Shown: positions 43,633-53,503, counted from the first letter of the stretch. The stretch is DNA of 64,000 bases from Paenalcaligenes sp050487225 (GCF_050487225.1 NZ_JBKQGY010000001.1:310001-374000); one strand, 5' to 3'. Translations and numbers: made by a program. Notes: a model not told the origin generated them from the sequence alone.

Positions 43633-44977
43633 ACGAGGGCTCCTGTGCTGCATTAAGTGACGTGCTTAATTTTTTTTGTATGGATTCAGAAATATCTTCG
43701 AGCAACCCAGGCTGTTCAAACAACTGCTGTAGACGCAGATGAGGGTTAGCCAAGGTGGCGTTCATTATTAAGGCTACACCATTGCCCACTTCAGTGCTGG
43801 GTTGAGCCCTATTTAGTAGGAAGGTGTCAACCAGTGCGGCAAGGTCTGTTTTGGTAGGGTCGCAGGCCAAAACCCAGCGTTCACGGTTGTTTTCTTGGGT
43901 GTTAGCGACATATCCCAACTTTTTTAGCGTGAGTAGTGTACGTGTGAGTTCGTGTGCGTCGTGTGCCAAAGTGTCGCTTAATTGCTCCACTGGCAAGCCT
44001 ACTGGTGTGTGGCCTCGCTGTAGCCACAAGCTATGAAGCATGCCGAGTGCGTGCAGGAATGACTCACCTAAGTAGTGTTTTTCGCTAGGGTTACGGTGCC
44101 TACGTATGTCAGGCAGGATGGCAGCAAACGAAGCGCCTAACAGCACGACTAGCCACGATAAATACACCCAGAGTAAGAAAATAGGAATGGTGGCAAACGC
44201 ACCGTAAATTAAGGTGTAGGTTGGAAACTTGGTCAGGTAAAAGGCGAAACCCGCTTTCAGCAACTCTAAGAAGAAAGCCACCAGTACACCACCTACAAAA
44301 GCGTCACGCCAGCGCACATGGCAATTGGGCACGAAGGTAAACAGTGCGGTAAAGCTGAGTACGGTCAGCAAAAACGGTAGAGCGGACAGCAATAACGAAA
44401 TCACAATCCCAAAGCTACTGATATAGCCCATGGACTCACGGGCAAGCATCGTCGTTGCCCAAAGGCTAGCACCACCCAAGATAGGCCCTAAAGACAACAA
44501 TGCCCAGTACACCAGCAGGCGCTGTGCGATAGGGCGCTGCGTATTAACCTGCCAAATGTCGTTTAACGTGCCATCAATGGTGGAAATCAACATGATGGAC
44601 GTAATGATCAAAAACAAGCTACCAATGGCCGTCAGGCTAGAGGCCTTGGCGGCAAATTGGTTGAGGTAGGACATGATCGTGTCAGACACGGCTTCGGGCA
44701 TCAGATTCGTGGTGAAGAAGTTTTCTAATGCTTCACGAAAATCAGAGAATAGGGGAAAAGCCGTGAACAGAGACAGCACTACAGCCAGTAGTGGGACAGC
44801 AGCCAAAATGGTGGTGTACGTGAGGCTGGATGCGACTTGCGTTAGACGACGTTGGGCCATGCACTGCAACATGATCGCAGCGAGCTCACGCTTTTTGCGC
44901 TGAGGTTGGCCAGAAGCGGGGGGCGTTTTCGCCTTCTGAGCCAAAGCATCAAGAGAAGGGGACGGTTGGTTTGTCAT
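43625..44977 (-). CDS. YihY/BrkB-family inner-membrane protein
   Basis: 450 residues. The YihY domain (about 40-300) has six transmembrane helices with SSLTYTTILAAVPLLAVVLSLF and YGAFATIPIFLLWVYLSWLVVLLGA as typical segments. A C-terminal cytoplasmic part of about 150 residues includes a winged-helix-like stretch (DTLAHDAHELTRTLLTLKKLGYV). The function of the family is not firmly known, and the older RNase BN name is incorrect. It is divergent from the DUF2069 gene and translationally linked to the CBS gene. Confidence 0.93.
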   Translation of the reverse strand: MTNQPSPSLDALAQKAKTPPASGQPQRKKRELAAIMLQCMAQRRLTQVASSLTYTTILAAVPLLAVVLSLFTAFPLFSDFREALENFFTTNLMPEAVSDTIMSYLNQFAAKASSLTAIGSLFLIITSIMLISTIDGTLNDIWQVNTQRPIAQRLLVYWALLSLGPILGGASLWATTMLARESMGYISSFGIVISLLLSALPFLLTVLSFTALFTFVPNCHVRWRDAFVGGVLVAFFLELLKAGFAFYLTKFPTYTLIYGAFATIPIFLLWVYLSWLVVLLGASFAAILPDIRRHRNPSEKHYLGESFLHALGMLHSLWLQRGHTPVGLPVEQLSDTLAHDAHELTRTLLTLKKLGYVANTQENNRERWVLACDPTKTDLAALVDTFLLNRAQPSTEVGNGVALIMNATLANPHLRLQQLFEQPGLLEDISESIQKKLSTSLNAAQEPSYA

Positions 44978-45048
44978 GGTAAAAAATCATCCGGCTGGCT
45001 GCGTGCAATGGTATAGGGTTTTAACCCGCCTTAGGCGATAATACCAGT

Positions 45049-45450
45049 ATGAATGCTCAATTGAATCCCGTTTTACATCGTGTTGCTGCTGCATCGTTAA
45101 TAGGCCTAATCATCCTTTGTATAGCATGGGAAATGTGGCTGGCGCCATTGCGCCCCGGTGGGTCGTATATGGCACTTAAAGTATTGCCGTTGATTTTGCC
45201 TCTGCCTGGTATCTTGCGCGGCAAGATCTATACGTTGCAGTGGTCGTCAATGTTGATCTTGCTGTATTTCATGGAAGGCTGCGTACGAGCATGGTCTGAC
45301 CCGAATCCTGTGTCGGTGTATTGTGCGATTGCTGAAATCGTCTTGTCGTCGGTGTTTTACTTTTGTGCCATTTTCTATTTGCGCCCTGCTAAAAAAGCGG
45401 CCAAAGCGCGTGCGAAACAAGTGGCTGCAGTTGCAGCCAAGGAGCAGTAA
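45049..45450 (+). CDS. DUF2069 membrane protein
   Basis: 133 residues with four hydrophobic helices and the DUF2069 pattern LKVLPLILPLPGILRGKIYTLQW, FMEGCVRAWSDP and AEIVLSSVFYFCAIFYLR. The C-terminus is basic and Ala/Lys-rich. Function unknown. It precedes selO by 2 bp and is probably co-transcribed with it. It is divergent from the YihY gene. Confidence 0.88.
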   Translation: MNAQLNPVLHRVAAASLIGLIILCIAWEMWLAPLRPGGSYMALKVLPLILPLPGILRGKIYTLQWSSMLILLYFMEGCVRAWSDPNPVSVYCAIAEIVLSSVFYFCAIFYLRPAKKAAKARAKQVAAVAAKEQ

Positions 45451-45452
45451 TC

Positions 45453-46928
45453 ATGTCGATATTGGTCTCTACTCTAGACGATTTGCACGTTAGTAATGGT
45501 TTCGCGTCGTCGTTACCAGAAACTTTCTACACGTTATTGCAGCCTTCGGGTTTGCGCGATGCGCAACTGCTGCACGCAAACGATGACTTGGCCCAGCGTT
45601 TGGGGTTGAGTCAGGCGCTGCTGCATTCGCCTGAGATGCTAGCCGTGTTGTCTGGTAATGCACCATTACCGGGTGGGCAAAGCTTGGCTGCTGTCTACAG
45701 TGGCCATCAGTTTGGGGTGTGGGCTGGCCAGTTAGGGGATGGGCGGGCGCATTTATTGGGTGCGATTGATGGGTCGCAGGGCTCGCAAGAATTACAGCTT
45801 AAAGGCTCGGGGCTCACACCGTATTCACGTATGGGAGACGGTAGGGCGGTCATACGTTCGTCGGTGCGCGAGTATTTAGCCAGTGTGGCGATGAAAGGTT
45901 TGGGTATTCCTACGACTGAAGCCCTTGCTATCGTGACTTCACCTGTGCCGGTGTACCGCGAAACGGTAGAGCGCGCCGCCATCGTGACGCGAGTTGCCCC
46001 TAGCTTCGTACGCTTTGGTTCGTTTGAGCATTGGCTAGGTCATCACGACGAAATGCAGAGCTTGCTGCATTATGTAGTACAGAATTTTTATCCAGCCTTG
46101 TATGAGCAAAGTGAAGATAATGCCGAATTGGCACGGCTCTTGCTTACTGAGGTAACTCAGCGCACGGCGTATTTAATGGCCGATTGGTTAACCGTGGGCT
46201 TTTGTCATGGTGTGATGAACACCGACAACATGTCCATTTTGGGTTTGACACTGGACTTTGGGCCTTTTGGCTTTATGGATGCATTCCAAGCCAACCATAT
46301 TTGCAATACTACCGACCAGCAAGGGCGTTATGCCTGGAACCAACAGCCCTCTGTAGGCCATTGGAACCTTTATAGGCTAGCCAGCGCGATGACCACCTTG
46401 GGGGCGACACCAGAAACGCTTAACCCTGTATTACAACAATACGAGGGGTGGTTCTTAGAGCGTTACCGCGAGAACCTTTGCCGCAAAATGGGGTGGCAAG
46501 AGTGGTTGGAAGGCGATACGCAGTTAGTTGATGACTGGTGGCGTTTGTTGCACAGAGATCAAGCGGACTTTAGTTTGAGTTTCCGTGCGTTAGCCTGGGC
46601 AGAAAAACACCCTGAGGCTTTCTTGCAATGTTTTCATGATCAAGATCAGGCGCGTGCGTGGGTAGATAAATACCGTGCACGTGTCGAAGCCGACCCACAA
46701 ACCAGCGAGCAGCGCCAGCAATCCATGAATGCGGCCAACCCGCTGTATGTGTTGCGTAACTACTTGGCACAGCAAGCCATTGCGGCGGCTGAAAAAGGCG
46801 ATGCCTCGGTATTGTCTGATTTGTTTACGGTATTAAGTAACCCGTTTGAAGAACGTTCTGGGTACGAGCGCTATGCGGAAGTTCCCCCGCCCGAGGCACA
46901 ATCCATTGCCTTGAGTTGTTCTTCCTAA
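45453..46928 (+). CDS. selO: Protein adenylyltransferase SelO (YdiU family)
   Basis: 491 residues. A pseudokinase-like fold that transfers AMP from ATP to protein hydroxyls. YSGHQFGVWAGQLGDGRAHLLG, LKGSGLTPYSRMGDGRAVIR, VREYLASVAMKGLGIPTTEAL, MNTDNMSILGLTLDFGPFGF are hallmark segments. The C-terminus ends in ALSCSS, where eukaryotic SelO carries selenocysteine and bacterial forms cysteine. ATG 45453 lies 2 bp after DUF2069. Confidence 0.95.
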   Translation: MSILVSTLDDLHVSNGFASSLPETFYTLLQPSGLRDAQLLHANDDLAQRLGLSQALLHSPEMLAVLSGNAPLPGGQSLAAVYSGHQFGVWAGQLGDGRAHLLGAIDGSQGSQELQLKGSGLTPYSRMGDGRAVIRSSVREYLASVAMKGLGIPTTEALAIVTSPVPVYRETVERAAIVTRVAPSFVRFGSFEHWLGHHDEMQSLLHYVVQNFYPALYEQSEDNAELARLLLTEVTQRTAYLMADWLTVGFCHGVMNTDNMSILGLTLDFGPFGFMDAFQANHICNTTDQQGRYAWNQQPSVGHWNLYRLASAMTTLGATPETLNPVLQQYEGWFLERYRENLCRKMGWQEWLEGDTQLVDDWWRLLHRDQADFSLSFRALAWAEKHPEAFLQCFHDQDQARAWVDKYRARVEADPQTSEQRQQSMNAANPLYVLRNYLAQQAIAAAEKGDASVLSDLFTVLSNPFEERSGYERYAEVPPPEAQSIALSCSS

Positions 46929-47001
46929 CTTGTGCACGGTGCATGCTCTGGGCTTTAATGCCATAATTCTGCTTTCGATTGGTCTATAAACCGAACTGTT
47001 T

Positions 47002-48066
47002 ATGTCTGCAAATACTTTAGGTAGCTTATTTCGTGTAACGAATTTTGGGGAGTCTCATGGCCCAGCCATTGGCGCTGTGGTAGATGGCTGTCCGCCCGGA
47101 TTAGAACTGAGTGTTGAAGATATTCAGCTAGAACTAGACCGACGTAGACCTGGTACGTCACGCCACGTGACGCAACGCCAAGAGGCCGATCAGGTAGAAA
47201 TTCTGTCGGGGGTGTACGAGGGCAAAACTACAGGTGCTCCTATTGCGTTGTTGATTCGTAATACCGATCAACGCAGTAAAGATTATGGCAACTTGTTAGA
47301 TACCTTTAGGCCTGGTCATGCAGACTACACCTACTGGCGCAAGTACCAGCATCGCGACCCACGGGGCGGCGGCCGTTCCTCGGCACGACTGACAGCGCCT
47401 ACCGTAGCAGCCGGTGCTATTGCCAAAAAATGGTTGGCAGCAGAGTTTAAAACGGTGATTCGTGGCTACATGAGCCAGCTAGGCCCTATCGTGATCCCCT
47501 TTAAAAGCTGGGACGATGTGCCTAACAACCCTTTCTACGCCGCCGATGAGTCGGTCGTGCCCGAGCTAGAAGCCTTTATGGACGCCTTGCGTAAGGATGG
47601 TGATTCCATTGGTGCTCGTATTGAAGTGGTTGCCGAAGGTGTGCCAGCCGGTTTGGGTGAGCCTATTTATGGCCGTTTGGATGCGGATATCGCGTATGCC
47701 ATGATGGGGCTGAACGCGGTTAAGGGCGTAGAAATCGGGGACGGTTTTGAAAGCGTGTCGCAACGTGGTTCTGAACACGGCGATGCGATCCTGCCTGACG
47801 GTTTTGCATCAAACCATGCTGGCGGTATTTTGGGGGGGATTTCATCGGGCCAAGATATTCGCGTGTCGTTAGCCATTAAACCTACCTCCAGTATTCGTAT
47901 TAAACGTCCTTCCATTAACCAGCAGGGCGAAGCGATAGAAGTACAGACCTTGGGTCGTCATGATCCTTGCGTAGGTATTAGGGCTACGCCCATTGCAGAA
48001 GCGTTGCTGGCCATCGTGTTGATGGATCAGGCGTTACGTCAACGTGCCCAATGCGGGCAATGGTAA
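47002..48066 (+). CDS. aroC: Chorismate synthase
   Basis: 354 residues. It converts EPSP to chorismate with reduced FMN, the last shikimate step. NTLGSLFRVTNFGESHGPAIGAVVDGCPPG at the N-terminus, RPGHADYTYWRKYQHRDPRGGGRSSAR and the C-terminal KPTSSI segment with GRHDPCVGIRATPIAEA are diagnostic. It starts 73 bp after selO and is followed 12 bp later by the M48 gene. Confidence 0.98.
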   Translation: MSANTLGSLFRVTNFGESHGPAIGAVVDGCPPGLELSVEDIQLELDRRRPGTSRHVTQRQEADQVEILSGVYEGKTTGAPIALLIRNTDQRSKDYGNLLDTFRPGHADYTYWRKYQHRDPRGGGRSSARLTAPTVAAGAIAKKWLAAEFKTVIRGYMSQLGPIVIPFKSWDDVPNNPFYAADESVVPELEAFMDALRKDGDSIGARIEVVAEGVPAGLGEPIYGRLDADIAYAMMGLNAVKGVEIGDGFESVSQRGSEHGDAILPDGFASNHAGGILGGISSGQDIRVSLAIKPTSSIRIKRPSINQQGEAIEVQTLGRHDPCVGIRATPIAEALLAIVLMDQALRQRAQCGQW

Positions 48067-48078
48067 GGATTACTGCGT

Positions 48079-48918
48079 ATGAACCTGTTTGGGCTATGGC
48101 GTAAGGCATGTATTGTTGTGGCGGCGAGCGCCACGGTGATCCTTACGGGATGTGCGGCAATAGACACCACTTCTAGTGGCGTTGTCGGTATACAACGTAA
48201 GCAATACATGTCTAGTTTTGTGCCCGAGCAAGATCTGAACTTGGCAGCAGCGCAGAACTACAACGAAACGTTGGCGCAAGCTCAAGCGCAAGGGGCGTTG
48301 TCTCCTAATGCGGCACAAGTTCGTCGTGTGCGAGAAATTTCCACCAAGCTGATCAATCAAGTACCTATTTTTAGGCCTGATGCATTGCAGTGGGACTGGC
48401 AGGTAAATGTTTTAAAGTCAGATGAACTGAATGCGTGGTGTATGCCGGGCGGCAAGATGGCTGTATATACCGGCTTGATCGATAGGCTAAAAGCGACAGA
48501 CGATGAGCTGGCAGCGGTGATGGGGCATGAAATTGCCCACGCATTGCGCGAGCATTCGCGAGAGCAAATGTCCCATAAAATGGGCACCAGTATTGGCTTG
48601 GCGATTTTATCGGCCGTCGTAGGCTCGCAGGCCGTGGGCGATTTGGGTGGTTCGCTAACAGATGTGATGTTCCATCTGCCTAACAGCCGTACGCACGAGG
48701 CAGAAGCCGACCTCATCGGTGTGGAGCTTGCTGCACGTGCGGGTTATGACCCGAGGGCTGCCATTAGCTTTTGGGAAAAAATGATTAGTATGTCGGGAGT
48801 GAACGGCAATGAGTCAGATCTCTTGTCTACTCATCCTTCACCACAAAGCCGTATTGATGAGTTGCGCGTCGCGGCGGAACTGGTCATGCCTTTGTATTTG
48901 GAAGCAAAAAAACAGTAG
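48079..48918 (+). CDS. M48-family zinc metalloprotease lipoprotein
   Basis: 279 residues. The signal ends in the lipobox LTGC, so it is probably an outer-membrane-associated periplasmic lipoprotein. The zinc motif HEIAH (GHEIAHALREHS) is present. A third ligand is in HEAEADLIGVELAA. These features match the LoiP/YcaL and BepA-related group, which process envelope proteins. A GGAT ribosome-binding site precedes ATG 48079. It is followed by a terminator. The exact substrate is not predictable. Confidence 0.92.
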   Translation: MNLFGLWRKACIVVAASATVILTGCAAIDTTSSGVVGIQRKQYMSSFVPEQDLNLAAAQNYNETLAQAQAQGALSPNAAQVRRVREISTKLINQVPIFRPDALQWDWQVNVLKSDELNAWCMPGGKMAVYTGLIDRLKATDDELAAVMGHEIAHALREHSREQMSHKMGTSIGLAILSAVVGSQAVGDLGGSLTDVMFHLPNSRTHEAEADLIGVELAARAGYDPRAAISFWEKMISMSGVNGNESDLLSTHPSPQSRIDELRVAAELVMPLYLEAKKQ

Positions 48919-48938
48919 GCTGATGCATCACCAACTAC

Positions 48939-48979
48939 AGCGGGTTTTGGGCGAGTCTCAAAACCCGCTTTGTGTTTTT
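48939..48979 (+). terminator. Terminator after the M48 gene
   Basis: AGCGGGTTTTG (48939-48949) pairs with CAAAACCCGCT (48959-48969), 9-nt loop, then a T-rich tail. Confidence 0.9.
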
Positions 48980-49022
48980 GGGAGCTAGGGTGGTACTCAC
49001 AATACTAGTATAACTAATGGTC

Positions 49023-49050
49023 TTGTGCTGGTTTTAGAGACGGGCATAAT
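49023..49050 (+). promoter_or_regulatory. Candidate leuC promoter
   Basis: TTGTGC (49023-49028), 16-bp spacer, CATAAT (49045-49050); start near 49057 would give a 49-nt leader. No leucine-rich leader peptide or attenuator is visible. Confidence 0.45.
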
Positions 49051-49105
49051 GAATTCATCGCGAAATAACAGCGTTTCGCCTGTTCTGATTGATTGAGAGT
49101 CTGTT

Positions 49106-50518
49106 ATGGCAAAAACTTTATACGACAAGCTGTTTGACAGCCACGTGGTACACCGCGAAGACGATGGTACCTGTTTGCTCTATATCGACCGCCAGTTACT
49201 GCATGAAGTGACTAGCCCCCAAGCTTTTGAAGGGCTGGAGCTGGCTGGCCGTAAGCCTTGGCGCATTAGTGCCAACCTTGCCGTAGCAGACCACAACGTT
49301 CCTACTACCTCGCGTGCAGCAGGGATCGCTGATCCTATCTCTAAATTGCAGGTAGATACGCTGGAAGACAACTGTCAAAAATTTGGCGTGACCTTGTTCG
49401 ATATGGACGACCAACGTCAAGGTATCGTGCACATCATTGGCCCTGAGCAAGGTGCGACCTTGCCGGGTATGACCATTGTGTGCGGTGACTCCCACACCAG
49501 TACGCACGGTGCGATGGGGGCGTTGGCCTTCGGTATCGGTACTTCTGAAGTTGAGCACGTATTGGCTACCCAAACCTTGCTGATGAAAAAAAGCAAGAGC
49601 ATGTTGGTAGAGGTGAACGGCGACTTGCCTGCAGGCTGTACAGCTAAAGACTTGATCTTGCACGTGATTGGTGTGATCGGTACTGCCGGCGGTACAGGCT
49701 ATGCGATCGAGTTTGGTGGTTCTGCTGTACGAGCACTGAGCATGGAAGGCCGTATGACAGTGTGCAACATGGCTATTGAAGCCGGCGCGCGTTCGGGCAT
49801 GGTAGCGGTGGATGATAAAACCGTTGAGTACTTCCGTGGCCGTCCTTACTCCCCTAAAGGTGCGCAGTGGGATCAAGCGGTTGAATACTGGAATACCTTA
49901 AAAAGCGATGATGGCGCGCAATTTGATGCGGTGGTTCGTGTTGATGCCGCAGATATCAAGCCCCAACTGACATGGGGGACATCGCCAGAGATGGTGTTGC
50001 CAGTGGATGCCAATGTGCCTGATCCACAGAATGAAACCGATCCAGTACGTCGCGAAGGCATTATTCGCGCGTTGCAGTACATGGGCTTGGAAGCTAACCA
50101 GCCCTTGACCAGCATTGCGATTGATAAAGTGTTTATTGGCTCCTGTACCAACGCACGTATCGAAGACTTGCGTGCTGCTGCTGAAGTGGCACGTGGTCGC
50201 AAAGTAGCGAAAAACGTGAAACAAGCTATCGTGGTACCTGGCTCCGGTTTGGTGAAACAGCAAGCTGAACAAGAAGGTTTGGATAAAATCTTTGTTGATG
50301 CCGGCTTTGAATGGCGTGAGCCTGGTTGTTCCATGTGTTTGGCGATGAACGCCGACCGTTTGGAGCCTGGTGAGCGTTGTGCGTCTACATCCAACCGAAA
50401 TTTTGAGGGTCGTCAGGGGCAGGGTGGGCGTACCCACTTGGTTAGCCCGGCGATGGCTGCGGCAGCTGCTGTAGTAGGTAGCTTTGCCGATGTACGTGAA
50501 TTGAGTCAGGAGCACTAA
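49106..50518 (+). CDS. leuC: 3-isopropylmalate dehydratase, large subunit
   Basis: 470 residues. With LeuD it isomerises 2-isopropylmalate to 3-isopropylmalate via a [4Fe-4S] cluster. GDSHTSTHGAMGALAFGIGTSEVEHV, IGSCTNARIEDLRAAA and the CxxC in GCSMCLAMN hold the three cluster cysteines. It starts MAKTLYDKLFDSHVV, typical for the family. It begins a leuC-leuD-leuB-asd-fimV-truA series that is conserved in Bordetella relatives. 2 bp separate it from leuD. Confidence 0.98.
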   Translation: MAKTLYDKLFDSHVVHREDDGTCLLYIDRQLLHEVTSPQAFEGLELAGRKPWRISANLAVADHNVPTTSRAAGIADPISKLQVDTLEDNCQKFGVTLFDMDDQRQGIVHIIGPEQGATLPGMTIVCGDSHTSTHGAMGALAFGIGTSEVEHVLATQTLLMKKSKSMLVEVNGDLPAGCTAKDLILHVIGVIGTAGGTGYAIEFGGSAVRALSMEGRMTVCNMAIEAGARSGMVAVDDKTVEYFRGRPYSPKGAQWDQAVEYWNTLKSDDGAQFDAVVRVDAADIKPQLTWGTSPEMVLPVDANVPDPQNETDPVRREGIIRALQYMGLEANQPLTSIAIDKVFIGSCTNARIEDLRAAAEVARGRKVAKNVKQAIVVPGSGLVKQQAEQEGLDKIFVDAGFEWREPGCSMCLAMNADRLEPGERCASTSNRNFEGRQGQGGRTHLVSPAMAAAAAVVGSFADVRELSQEH

Positions 50519-50520
50519 TC

Positions 50521-51171
50521 ATGCAAGCTTTTACTACTCACACAGGAATGGTTGCTCCGTTGGACCGCGAAAACGTGGACACCGACTTGATCATCCCTAA
50601 ACAGTTTTTGAAGTCCATCAAACGTACAGGCTTTGGCCCTAACTTGTTTGATGAGCTGCGTTATCTGGATCACGGTGAGCCAGGTATGGATAACAGCAAA
50701 CGTCCTCTGAACCCAGAGTTCGTGCTGAACCAGCCTCGCTACCAAGGTGCGTCCATCTTGTTAGCTCGTAAAAACTTTGGCTGTGGTTCTAGCCGTGAGC
50801 ACGCGCCATGGGCATTGTTGCAATACGGTTTTAGAGCCATTATTGCGCCGTCATTTGCCGATATTTTCTTTAATAACAGCTTCAAAAATGGTTTGCTGCC
50901 CATCATCCTGCCTGAGGATGTAGTCGCTAAGCTGTTTGATGCGGTGCAGGCCAAAGAAGGCTATCAGTTGAGCATTGATCTGGAACGCCAGAAAGTGATT
51001 GCTGAAGACGGCCAAGAGTATGGCTTTGATATCGACGCCTTCCGCAAACAAAGTTTGCTCAAAGGTTTAGATGAAATAGGCCAAACCTTGCAAAAAGCAG
51101 ACACCATCAAGGCGTTTGAAGCACAGCGTTTGGCGCAACACCCTTGGTTGGTGGGTAATCCATCAGCGTAA
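50521..51171 (+). CDS. leuD: 3-isopropylmalate dehydratase, small subunit
   Basis: 216 residues. The swivel domain begins MQAFTTHTGMVAPLDRENVDTDLIIPKQFLK and contains GCGSSREHAPWAL, both family hallmarks. It is the partner of LeuC. ATG 50521 follows AGGAGCAC near the leuC stop. A 111-bp gap with two hairpins lies before leuB. Confidence 0.97.
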   Translation: MQAFTTHTGMVAPLDRENVDTDLIIPKQFLKSIKRTGFGPNLFDELRYLDHGEPGMDNSKRPLNPEFVLNQPRYQGASILLARKNFGCGSSREHAPWALLQYGFRAIIAPSFADIFFNNSFKNGLLPIILPEDVVAKLFDAVQAKEGYQLSIDLERQKVIAEDGQEYGFDIDAFRKQSLLKGLDEIGQTLQKADTIKAFEAQRLAQHPWLVGNPSA

Positions 51172-51180
51172 TACTTAATA

Positions 51181-51231
51181 CACGGCCGCTTAGCGGTCGT
51201 GTGGCTTGTCTAAAGTAGGGGCAAGCCACAC
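51181..51231 (+). other. Two overlapping stem-loops between leuD and leuB
   Basis: Stem A: CACGGCCGC (51181-51189) with GCGGTCGTG (51193-51201). Stem B: GTGTGGCTTG (51199-51208) with CAAGCCACAC (51222-51231). They share bases 51199-51201, so the two cannot both form fully. No T-tract follows, so simple termination is unlikely. Confidence 0.55.
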
Positions 51232-51282
51232 AGAACACAGTGTGAACCCCGCGCGGTTCGTTACAACACCACAGGAAAACGT

Positions 51283-52359
51283 ATGTCTACAAAAATCGCA
51301 GTATTACCCGGTGATGGCATTGGTACCGAAATTACAGAACAGGCTGCGCGTGTTCTAACCGCTTTGGGTTTGGATCTTGAGCTGCATCATGCACCCGTTG
51401 GTGGCGCTGCTTACGACTTGCATGGCCACCCATTGCCACCCGCGACATTGGAGCTGGCTAAATCATCTGCAGCAGTGCTGTTCGGTGCTGTAGGCGATTG
51501 GAAATACGATTCGTTGGCCCGTGAACTGCGTCCAGAGCAAGCGATTTTGGGTTTGCGTAAAGCGATGGGTTTGTTTGCGAACCTGCGTCCTGCGATTTTG
51601 TACCCACAGTTGGCTAATGCCTCGTCATTGAAGCCAGAAATCGTTGCTGATTTGGATATCCTGATCATCCGCGAACTGACCGGCGATATTTACTTTGGTC
51701 AGCCTCGTGGTGTGCGTACCGTGAGCGAAGGCAATTTTGCGGGTGAGCGTCAAGGTTTTGACACTATGCATTACGCTGAAAGCGAAGTGCGCCGTATTGC
51801 GCACGTGGCTTTCCAAGCTGCGCAAAAACGCCAAGGCAAACTGTGCAGCGTAGACAAAGCCAACGTGTTGGAAACCTCGCAATTCTGGCGTGACATCATG
51901 ATTGATGTAGCCAAAGAATACCCAGATGTTGCATTGAGCCACATGTACGTAGACAATGCGGCCATGCAACTGGTTCGTGCGCCAAAAGAATTCGACGTAA
52001 TCGTGACGGGTAATCTTTTTGGTGACATACTATCAGACGAGGCGGCGATGCTGACGGGTTCCATCGGCATGTTACCTTCTGCATCCTTGAATGCGTCGCA
52101 ACAAGGTCTGTATGAGCCTAGCCATGGCTCCGCTCCTGACATCGCTGGTCAGAACAAAGCCAACCCCTTGGCAACTATTTTGTCGGCAGCGATGTTGCTG
52201 CGCTACTCACTGAATGAAAATGCTCAGGCAGTACGAGTAGAAAATGCAGTGCGCCAGGTGTTAGAGCAAGGGTTACGTACAGCAGACATCTATGAGGCAG
52301 GCACTCAGTTAGTGGGTACCCGCGAAATGGGGGATGCAGTGCTTAAGGCATTGGGTTAA
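51283..52359 (+). CDS. leuB: 3-isopropylmalate dehydrogenase
   Basis: 358 residues. It oxidises and decarboxylates 3-isopropylmalate with NAD+. The N-terminus IAVLPGDGIGTEITEQAARVL, the RELTGDIYFGQPRG loop, KANVLETSQFWRD and the ligand region NLFGDILSDEAAMLTGSIGMLPSASL are diagnostic. It completes the leu set and is followed 22 bp later by asd. Confidence 0.98.
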   Translation: MSTKIAVLPGDGIGTEITEQAARVLTALGLDLELHHAPVGGAAYDLHGHPLPPATLELAKSSAAVLFGAVGDWKYDSLARELRPEQAILGLRKAMGLFANLRPAILYPQLANASSLKPEIVADLDILIIRELTGDIYFGQPRGVRTVSEGNFAGERQGFDTMHYAESEVRRIAHVAFQAAQKRQGKLCSVDKANVLETSQFWRDIMIDVAKEYPDVALSHMYVDNAAMQLVRAPKEFDVIVTGNLFGDILSDEAAMLTGSIGMLPSASLNASQQGLYEPSHGSAPDIAGQNKANPLATILSAAMLLRYSLNENAQAVRVENAVRQVLEQGLRTADIYEAGTQLVGTREMGDAVLKALG

Positions 52360-52381
52360 TTTGGTTTTTAGGTGATTATTC

Positions 52382-53503
52382 ATGAAACAAGCGGTAGGCC
52401 TAGTCGGTTGGCGTGGCATGGTGGGCTCGGTCCTTATGCAACGCATGCGCGAAGAGAACGATTTCTCACGATTTGAGCCGGTATTTTTCTCTACCAGTAA
52501 TGCTGGTGGGGCAGCACCGGAATGGGCAGCAGGCGCAGGCGCCTTGCAAAATGCCTACGATATAGACAGCCTGAAAAAGCTGCCTATTATTGTGACGGCT
52601 CAAGGTGGGGACTACACCAAAGAGGTGTATGGCAAATTGCGCGCAGCTGGCTGGACTGGCGTTTGGATCGACGCTGCCAGCTCATTGCGTATGGACGACA
52701 ACTCCATCATTGTGCTGGACCCAATCAACCGCGACGTGATCGACGCGGGTTTGGCCAAAGGCGTGAAGCAGTTTATCGGTGGTAACTGTACGGTTAGCTG
52801 CATGCTGATGGGCTTGGGCGGTTTGTTCAAGCACAATTTGGTAGAGTGGATGACCTCCATGACATACCAAGCTGCTTCCGGCGGTGGTGCACAACACATG
52901 CGCGAATTGCTGACTCAGTTCGGCGATTTGAACGCCGCTGTTAAAGCGCAATTGGATGACCCTGCATCGGCCATTTTGGACATCGATCGCGGTATTCTGC
53001 AAAAGCAGAAAGATCCTAGCCTAAGCAGCGTGCAGTTTGGCGTACCACTGGGCGGTAGCCTGATTCCTTGGATCGATTCCGATCTGGGTGATGGTATGTC
53101 CCGCGAAGAATGGAAAGGCGGGGTAGAAACTAACAAGATTTTGGGCCGTCAGGGCCAAGATCACGTGGTTGTAGACGGTTTGTGTGTACGTATTGGTGCA
53201 TTGCGTTGCCATAGCCAAGCACTGACCATCAAACTGCGTAAAGACGTGCCGTTGGATGAAATCAATGACATCATCGCTAACACTAGCGACTGGTCCAAAC
53301 TGATTCCTAACGAAAAACAGGCCACCATGGAGCAACTGACTCCTATCGCTGTGACCGGTACGATGGATATTCCAGTTGGCCGTGTGCGCAAACTGGGTAT
53401 GGGCCCTGAGTACATCAGCGCCTTCACCGTAGGCGATCAATTGTTGTGGGGTGCAGCAGAGCCGCTGCGCCGCATGCTGATGATCACCTTAGGGGAACTG
53501 TAA
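52382..53503 (+). CDS. asd: Aspartate-semialdehyde dehydrogenase
   Basis: 373 residues, the longer proteobacterial type. It reduces aspartyl phosphate to aspartate semialdehyde. VGLVGWRGMVGSVLMQRM (NADP fold), the active-site Cys in IGGNCTVSCMLMGLGG and GGGAQHMREL are present. It lies between leuB and fimV, the order seen in related Burkholderiales. Confidence 0.98.
   Translation: MKQAVGLVGWRGMVGSVLMQRMREENDFSRFEPVFFSTSNAGGAAPEWAAGAGALQNAYDIDSLKKLPIIVTAQGGDYTKEVYGKLRAAGWTGVWIDAASSLRMDDNSIIVLDPINRDVIDAGLAKGVKQFIGGNCTVSCMLMGLGGLFKHNLVEWMTSMTYQAASGGGAQHMRELLTQFGDLNAAVKAQLDDPASAILDIDRGILQKQKDPSLSSVQFGVPLGGSLIPWIDSDLGDGMSREEWKGGVETNKILGRQGQDHVVVDGLCVRIGALRCHSQALTIKLRKDVPLDEINDIIANTSDWSKLIPNEKQATMEQLTPIAVTGTMDIPVGRVRKLGMGPEYISAFTVGDQLLWGAAEPLRRMLMITLGEL

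Noticed and set aside
48980..49105. Leucine attenuator leader peptide before leuC
   Set aside because: No short ORF with a run of Leu codons and no alternating stem-loops seen.
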